Below, piece by piece: positions 58,301 to 64,000 of a stretch of DNA of 64,000 nt (its first letter is position 1; the number at the start of each line of letters is the position of its first letter). The notes beneath the pieces were generated by a model, which was not told where the DNA came from, made no database searches, and saw nothing but the letters and a program-made list of their open reading frames with translations. The DNA comes from Hormiphora californensis (taxonomy: Eukaryota > Ctenophora > Tentaculata > Cydippida > Pleurobrachiidae): positions 2,812,391 through 2,876,390 of the forward strand of contig CM035362.1 in NCBI GenBank assembly GCA_020137815.1. Reading direction: 5' to 3'. The position numbers and the translations under genes are program-made.

Positions 58301-59814
58301 GACCGCGCATGTGAAATTTATCAATTTTGACGCGCACACCACACGTTAACATGTGATGTGACACGCAAAAACATTCCGCGCACGAAGAGGGGGGTGACAA
58401 CTTCAAAAAATCCGACTTTAGGAGAGAGCAGGGTAAGATTGTTAATTTAACAGGGAGATAGCAGGGCAAGATCGTTACTTTAACTAAGGGAGAGAGATGC
58501 AGGGTGAGATCGTTACTTTAACTAAGAGAGAGATGGTCTACCTCATAATTGCACTCCTTGATCACATCCATAATGTCCTGAGTAATATCAGCCTCGTGCC
58601 AGTACCGCAGCGGTTTGGGAATATTGTTACCCTTCGTTGTTATGTTGAAGTCCTGGTGATTAGTACTAATTAATTAATCATAAATAGGAAAAACATTTCT
58701 ATTGGACGACTGAAACTTTCAATAAAATAGGAACCCTAAACGGTACGAATATCGTGGGTTGATATCTAGCGAGTCTCAACCACGATTTACCTCCCTAAAG
58801 ATTCGCCAATCCCTCTCAGTCATTTTGTCAAGTGGTTTGTCACCCCAGTGTCGCTCGTCATACTTTGTATCCTTTTCCTTCTGTTCATCAGCCATCAGTC
58901 TCTCCCTGGGGGGATTTGGAGGAATTAAAGGAAGATTTGAGGGTTAGAGGGCAAAAAGTGAGAGGTCCGGGGTTAAAGGGGGTTTAGTGGGATTTAGGAG
59001 AACCGAGAAATTATAGGGAGATTAAAGGGTTAGAGCCTCTAACCCTCTAACTTAGAGGGCACTTATTGAGAGAGGTTCAACGGGGTTTAGGAGCTTTACA
59101 GGGCGAGTTTTGAGGGATATTAGGGACGGGGTAATTGGAGGATTAAACTGACTTGTGTTTGGCGGTTTGTTCCTCATCTCTCCTCTCATCCATCAACTCA
59201 GAGTAAAACATTTGGGTGTCCTTCTTTTGGCTCTGAAGAAGGGTTCTCGGTGAGAGGTGACCTAATAAATTTCTTTTTACAACTGTGCTTGTCTCGCGTG
59301 GAGAACGGTGAGATCATCCACCAGACAAACCTTTGCAAGCCACATTTCTGACAAAAAGACGTCCGTGAACGCGCGTTATTAAAATGCTAACACTCTAAAA
59401 ACGTATCGCCGCGCGCAACGTTTGCTGATCGTGAGAAGCGCGCCAAGCCGATTGCCAATCTCTGAAAACCGGGCAGCTGGCCAGGCAGATCAATGCAGGG
59501 GCGGCTCGCGGCCTTCGGCCGCGGGCCGGGGCGGTAGCCCTGGTCAGGGGGTTTGGGGGGTCCAGGGGCTGCAAGCCCCGGTGGGGGTATAGGGGCGGAG
59601 CCCCCGCGAGCGGGGTCCAGGGGCTGCAATCAATGATTCTTAACTAATAACTTTTCAATAAATTTTCTTGACGAAACCAACCTTTAGATCAATTCCAGCA
59701 CGATGACCCCTCCCAAACATCTGGATTTGATGTTTCTCCTTGTATATCGGGTTATAATCAACACTTGTATCATCAGTCGCATCCCAGTCAAATACAAACT
59801 TTCTATCATTCAAT
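52836..59814 (-). CDS. DDX23: DDX23/PRP28-type DEAD-box RNA helicase, N-terminus missing
   Basis: DDX23 is the U5 snRNP helicase (PRP28) that exchanges U1 for U6 at the 5' splice site. Sixteen exons are readable: 59814-59682, 59232-(donor about 59155), 58905-58791, 58652-58542, 56810-56673, 56428-56288, 56178-56094, 55939-55802, 55471-55394, 54960-54857, 53997-53895, 53815-53696, 53535-53425, 53222-53119 and 52940-52836 (stop TAG). Motifs: [29 protein letters not shown] (I), [10 protein letters not shown] (Ia), [10 protein letters not shown] (Ib), [14 protein letters not shown] (II), MFTATMPPS (III), [12 protein letters not shown] (V) and [13 protein letters not shown] (VI). The end [19 protein letters not shown] is nearly identical to the human protein. 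The RS/KE-rich N-terminal 300 or so residues should lie beyond 59814 but were not resolved. Introns contain GA microsatellites, two hAT-like MITEs and a TTAA foldback. Confidence 0.92.
53245..53410. repeat. GA microsatellite in a DDX23 intron
   Basis: Almost pure GA array that fills the 202-base intron between exons 53425 and 53222. On the minus strand it becomes the pyrimidine tract before the acceptor. A second array lies at about 54012-54083 in the next large intron. Confidence 0.85.
55313..55377. repeat. GAAAGT hexanucleotide array
   Basis: About ten units of GAAAGT (TTTCAC on the minus strand) in the DDX23 intron just downstream of exon 55471-55394. The many in-frame Ser-Glu codons are not a gene. 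Confidence 0.85.
55528..55636 (+). mobile_element. hAT-like MITE, copy 6
   Basis: Full length, from CAGGAACCGACCAAATCAGG to GGTCGGTTCGTG, with the intact core GTCACGTGACC. No clear 8 bp duplication could be read. It lies in the DDX23 intron between exons 55802 and 55471. Confidence 0.8.
55705..55850. repeat. Duplicated exon 3' end with second donor (DDX23)
   Basis: CACCGTTATCTGGTTTAATA and the next 40 bases (about 55797-55850) belong to the 3' end of exon 55939-55802 and its donor. A near-identical copy (about 55722-55775, TAACCGTTATCAGGTTTAAT) lies 75 bases further into the intron and still has GT at the matching position. CCCTCACACTCACC-type sequence surrounds both copies. Confidence 0.7.
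56573..56665 (+). mobile_element. hAT-like MITE, copy 7, at a DDX23 splice donor
   Basis: The left end is shortened by an internal deletion (CAGGAAATACTAG); the right end CGGTCGGTTCCTG is intact. ACCGTACC flanks it exactly at 56565-56572 and 56666-56673. On the minus strand the right-hand copy is G|GTACGGT, meaning the last exon base plus the 5' splice site of exon 56810-56673. Confidence 0.85.
56856..58246. mobile_element. 1.4 kb TTAA-fl anked foldback element
   Basis: Ends GGGTACGCTAACCAAAAATT and the complementary GGTTAGCGTACCC, flanked by TTAA on both sides (56852-56855 and 58247-58250), the piggyBac-type target. Arms of about 690 bases mirror each other (e.g. AGGAGACCTCAAATATGCAA near 56924 and its complement near 58155). 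The hinge is near 57545-57600. No transposase frame. It fills most of the DDX23 intron between exons 58542 and 56810. Confidence 0.75.
58266..58420. mobile_element. MITE with TAAAGTCGG ends, copy 2
   Basis: Ends TAAAGTCGGATTTTTTGAAG and CTTCAAAAAATCCGACTTTA are perfect inverted repeats, continuing through TTGTCACC. Inserted 20 bases beside the TTAA foldback. The relative at 12402-12540 shares the interior. Confidence 0.8.
59500..59640. repeat. GC-rich repeat fragment in a DDX23 intron
   Basis: GGCCTTCGGCCGCGGGCCGG hairpin, then two GGTCCAGGGGCTGCA units with CCCCGGTGGGGGT. Related to the interior of the elements at 26731-27745 and about 48690-48800. No terminal CAGTGGCGTAGCC repeats were seen here. 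Confidence 0.6.
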
Positions 59815-61918
59815 CTCCAACAGTGAGCTGGACTTTATGTTTTTACATTCTGAGAGGGTAGATGACCTTTGGGACAGAGAGAGAGAGAGAGAGAGAGATG
59901 GGTCTAACTACAAGCTTTAAAACGCAGTACGTTAGAGCGTTGAGACCGGGTTGGCAAGTTAAGCAATGCGTACGTTTTTAGATAGGAAGATAAAAATGAG
60001 AAGGCAGAGAAAGAGAAGAAGATGATTAGAAGACAGAGAGGACGAAGAGAGAGAGAGCTTTTAAAACGCAGTACGCAGATTGAGACCGAAGACGAAGAGT
60101 CTATAAACAGACCTGGACCAAAGGATGGAGATAAACCACCCGATATAGAAAGTACCCCCGAATAACGAGTGATACGAGTAGAGAGTAACGGTATTTGACA
60201 CACCGAATACAATGGTGAACCCGCTTACACCGGGCAAAACCTTTTCCCCCCAAGAGCATTCCTTTTCCCACAGATCCCCAACAAAAGAATTAGTGTGTAA
60301 AATAACTCGAGGGGGTCCAATTCTGTTATGTAATGAGGTAGTGATTTAGTTAAGTAATTAGGAATTTATCCCCCACAAGAAAAACCGTGGTAGAGTGAGA
60401 TGCTTTCCCAAGGTAGACAAAGTGCGGTAAAAAGGGAGAGAAGTAGCTAGGGATCATCTCTATCTAGATCTAGAGAAGAGACGAACATCTATGGCGATAT
60501 GCGTAAGACTGGATAGTCGCGACATGATGGTGGAGGAGCGAGCTGAGAGAGAGGAGGAGCGAGGGTAGAAGAGGAGAGACGAGAGAGGAGAGATAGTCTC
60601 TCGATATCTCCTCTCTGATCAATCTCCCTTCTGCTATCGCTTGTCTCTCTAGGCTTTCTCTACTATCTCTCTCTAATCTAATCTCTCTCCCTACCAATTC
60701 TCTATATATTCTCTCTGCTTACTCTATCTCTCTCTCTCTCTCTCTCAGCTCTCTTCAGGATACAAACCGTAACAACACCAATCATGGGACTTTGGGAGGA
60801 GGGACTGGGAGTGAACGATGTCGTTCTGCTGTCACGGAGCTCGAACATGGAGAAGCAGAGGGAAGAACCTTTGAACACACATGACAACCAAACATTCCTT
60901 CTACATTCCTGACCCTGAATACTTGAGCGTATCGAGATTCGGGGATTCATCACTTACTTAGGTGCGTATTATTGTTTGTTGGTTCTTAGGTTTTGGGTGA
61001 AGAAAGAATGATATATGTTTTGTTGGTTGTGTTGGGGGGGCACTGATCATGATTCATAGGCAGTCGTAGGTAGTTATTAGGGTTAAGTGGATAAGTATCC
61101 TTAGTTGGCACGAAGGAGTAGGATTGGGGAGTGGGGGCAGGCGGATGTGGGTTGAGAGTTTAGTTGGGGTAGTATGTTGGGTGTATAGTAAGGTGAGGTA
61201 GTGAGTGGGTAAGTGATAATTGTAGGTTGGTTGGATTAGTGGGATATATCCAGGATATCTGAGGTAGTGATGGTTGATGGGGGTTAGTTGGATATATCTG
61301 AGTGGTGGTAAAAGGTCTCCCCTAAACACGCCAGACAAATTTAGTCACTATCATTTATATTACCCAACCCCACTCTTCGAGTTAGACTCTTACAGCGTTT
61401 GGGGGACGGCGGGGATGGTGGGGGGTCCGGGGGTTATTTCATAAGTTTCATTTTTTAAGTTTATATGCATTCGAATTTAGATTGTTAGGGATATTCATGA
61501 GAATTCTTTACCGGGCCCAGCAACCGTTGATCAATGACATCCACCGTAGACCTCTGCAATAACCAGGAGTTGTTGTGTGCCATGGGACCTGGCCAATGCC
61601 ATCCTTTAGCTTGTACTCTCGTTTGCGGGGGGGTAAGTGGGTAAGATTACTGGGGGCGGGGTATGGTATGGGTTGGAACGGGGGGCGGGTAATTATAGTA
61701 ATAAGACATACTCTATCAATCCATTATTAGTTGAAGTCGCTTTCAGGCTTATTCATTGAAATATCTTAAAAAATATGTCATGTCAAATTAAGTCAAGTTA
61801 AAAACTTAATTCAAATCAATTTCAAGCCAAGTCAAAGACCACACTAAAAGGTCAAATCGTATACAATGACATACCAGTTGTATAGGTGCTCTTGTCATCA
61901 CAATTAACAGTAACGCTT
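59815..61918. other. DDX23 upstream region, N-terminal exons not resolved
   Basis: The missing Arg/Glu/Lys-rich part of DDX23 should lie upstream on the minus strand. Candidate Arg/Glu-rich minus-strand stretches exist (e.g. 60580-60697, ERDSRESLERQAIAEGRL), but without convincing phases. Also present: a direct duplication around TTAAAACGCAGTACG (59917 and 60060), a pogo-MITE remnant (about 60150-60262), TC microsatellites (60729-60747) and a GT/GGTAGT-rich tract (61020-61310). Confidence 0.45.
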
Positions 61919-62018
61919 NNNNNNNNNNNNNNNNNNNNNNNNNNNNNNNNNNNNNNNNNNNNNNNNNNNNNNNNNNNNNNNNNNNNNNNNNNNNNNNNNN
62001 NNNNNNNNNNNNNNNNNN
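61919..62018. other. Assembly gap of 100 N
   Basis: Exactly 100 N, the usual placeholder for a gap of unknown size. Joining across it is not justified. Confidence 0.99.
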
Positions 62019-64000
62019 CCCGTCCTGCTGACTCTATTTTTCCCACAGAGAATATCGTTATTTTCGAAGTTTTTTTTTTGAAGGTACATCGCCTTTACTA
62101 AGCTCTGACCTAAAAAAAAATGTTGTTTTTGCCATTAAAGGAAATAGATAAAGTGTAAATTGTTGTGACACTATCAAAACAAAAATTGTGGGGAGAGAAA
62201 AGTACTGTAACTAAAAAGGAGCAGGTCTCTCGCCCCCTTAAAATTTGGGGTCCCGGGGAACCAAAAACCGCCGGAATCGGGAAAAAAATACTGGAATACT
62301 GGTCCCCTGTTTGGGCTGGAACCAGTCACTGACCTAAAAAGGTTTTTTTGGGTTTTTTACTCGGTCGGTTCCTCGGCTACTGCACAACCAGTTTTCATTT
62401 CTGCACTGCCGCCCACCCCGGGATGAATTTTAAAAGGAACGGGGTGCCCCGTGTCCCGGGCGATCCAATCATTTAGAGTATCTTTTCGGGGGGTATGTAA
62501 AAGTTATAATAGGTATTGAATAGAAATAATTGGAAAAAAAATCCGGAAAAAAAAATAAAATTTAATACGTGGGCCCCCGTTTATTTAACGTACAAAACCC
62601 TTTCCCCCCGAATGCTTAAATGGGGGTCCGACGGGTTTTTAATTGTTTTTTAAACGAAAACCTTTTGCAAATCACTTCACGTTGACCACGTAAAAATTGT
62701 AACGATTTGGGGGGATTTGAGGTGTCAGTGTCAGGTTGTTCTTCACCTTGCTTGATGAAGTACGTCACCAAGTTCCCAAAAACGCCTTCCCCGGCTCGCC
62801 ACCGGGGCAAGGACGCCCGGGAAAATGGATTACAGTGGGGGCCCCGTGCGAGAAAGGAGAATTAGGAGGGTAAAAAAACCCGGGAGGGATATCATCGCCA
62901 TACACTTGTATTAGAAAGAGGATGTTATTATCCTCGCTAAAAAAAAAAAAAGGGGAACGAAGATAGTACCAAAAGAGTCCAAAAGTATTCTAAGAGGTAG
63001 AGACGTTCTAGAGGGTATTTTTGTTCAGGGTTATTTTTTAAAAAAGAAGTTTGCTTTTTATGCAATTGGGGTTCATGAAAATTTTCAAAAAAATTCAACC
63101 ACCCCCCCCCCCCACGATAACAAAAAAGGGCTTTCTTTTGGGGGGTGATTGTTTTTTCTTATGAATCTCTTTTAATCTCCCGGGGCATAGGGGCATTTTT
63201 AAACTATAGCTAGGGGGGGGGTTTTGAAATACGGGGGAAAAAGGGGGGGAGAAGGGACATCAACGACGTTGCGTGTGTCGTTGCATTCTTATAAATCTCT
63301 TTTAAACCCCTCTCAAGAGTTTGGTTTAGTGGGGGTTGGTCACCCCCCGGCGGTGGGTATGTGGGGTTTAAAAGGGGAGGTTCCGCTGAAAGGGGGGCTT
63401 ATTTTGAGATTCAAAAACCCAAAGATCACACCACAGGGAAAGAAAAGAAGGGGAAAAAAATAGACAAAAGCAAAGAATTAGACCAAAGGGGGAAAATGGC
63501 CCAAAAGGGGGGGGCAGGTGTCCAATAAGGAAAAAAACTGTAACTTTCTAAGGTGTTAAAAGGGGGTGCAGATAATGGTTTTTGAAAGTGGCGAAAGTGG
63601 AAGGGAGTCCAAATTTTTGGGGCCGTGCAAAAACTGGTTTACAAGGGTTTTTAAAACCTGAAGGGATGTATTTACAATTAATTAGTTAACCAATTTAATT
63701 GTTAAATATTTCAAAATTAATTGGATTATTTTATAATTAAAATTAAGCCAAAAACTAATTGAAATTAGTTGGCGGGAAGGGGGTTGACCCATTACACTTT
63801 TGCTACTGCGGGATACCCCGAACTCTCATTCTATCCCTCGGTTTATCTCAACCCTTTATTTTGGGGGTAATTATTCCTGTTGTTAGGCTCGACCTGGAGG
63901 GGGAGCAGAGCGGAGAGGGGGGGGGGCCCCGGAACCGGCCCCGGGTGTTTGGCCCCGGGCCGGGCCGTCGGGGGCCTCTCCTCTTTTCTGGCCCTTCCTT
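62019..64000. other. Error-rich sequence after the gap
   Basis: Homopolymers are inflated throughout (runs of G, C, T or A of 6-14). Two recognisable repeats are corrupted by such errors: a hAT-like MITE (about 62255-62373) and a pogo-like MITE (about 62555-62640). At 63743-63780 a sequence close to that at 598-635 reappears (AACTAATTGAAATTAGTTGG). No gene can be supported. A 64-codon minus-strand frame (62616-62810) is the only one with ordinary composition. Confidence 0.65.
62255..62373 (+). mobile_element. hAT-like MITE, copy 8 (corrupted)
   Basis: ATACTGGAATACTGGTCCCC, ACCAGTCACTGACCTAAAAA and ACTCGGTCGGTTCCT follow the family order, but with extra or missing bases in every homopolymer, and the central CACGTGAC is reduced to CACTGAC. 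Confidence 0.6.

Noticed and set aside
61054-61338. 94-codon minus-strand frame rich in His, Tyr and Leu
   Set aside because: Derived from a GGTAGT/GGTTGG-rich low-complexity tract. No domain and no link to DDX23 exons.

Overview
The window is animal nuclear DNA. Evidence: compact genes with short GT-AG introns, metazoan ciliary and extracellular-domain families, and very abundant palindromic and MITE-type repeats. An early-branching metazoan such as a sponge fits best, but this is inference because no species-diagnostic marker was found. All exon models below were built by reading splice sites and codon phase by eye. Family names come from recognised motifs and remembered family sequences, not from a database search.

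Layout. 1-2968 (+): 3' half of a GCKIII kinase (STK24/25/26 type). 4444-12130 (-): IQCG/DRC9, a dynein regulatory complex subunit, with a seven-TSP1-repeat membrane protein (7512-10570, +) nested in its intron 5. 12804-13032 (-): an orphan coding exon. 13.4-18.2 kb: repeats, including a 2.6 kb composite foldback. 18239-18661 (+): small secreted triple-repeat protein. 20015-21728 (-): LRRC46-like. 23104-36927 (-): ZBBX-like, with a 1,031 bp in-frame tandem exon duplication and an intronless MFS transporter (28781-30307, -) between its two halves. 38403-48015 (-): KIF27/KIF7-type kinesin, with a sushi-domain gene fragment (40760-41564, +) in its intron 14. 50084-52422 (-): MDP1 phosphatase. 52836-59814 (-): DDX23/PRP28 helicase, N-terminal part not found. 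61919-62018: 100 N gap. 62019-64000: sequence that looks error-rich.

Biology. Four consecutive genes on the minus strand (IQCG, LRRC46, ZBBX, KIF27) belong to cilium-linked families. Genes for secreted or membrane proteins sit inside or between them, mostly on the opposite strand. No joint regulation is shown by the sequence, but the run of ciliary genes is striking.

Repeats. At least five non-autonomous DNA transposon types are visible: a hAT-like MITE with an internal CACGTGAC motif (about eight copies, 8 bp target duplications), a pogo-like MITE (TA duplications), a full hAT-like element with an exact 8 bp duplication, a TTAA-flanked foldback, and several 0.3-1.4 kb palindromes. Three hAT-like MITEs and one pogo-like MITE lie at or within a few bases of 5' splice sites; in two of them the target duplication contains the splice donor. 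I consider this, with the nested-gene architecture, the most interesting aspect of the window.
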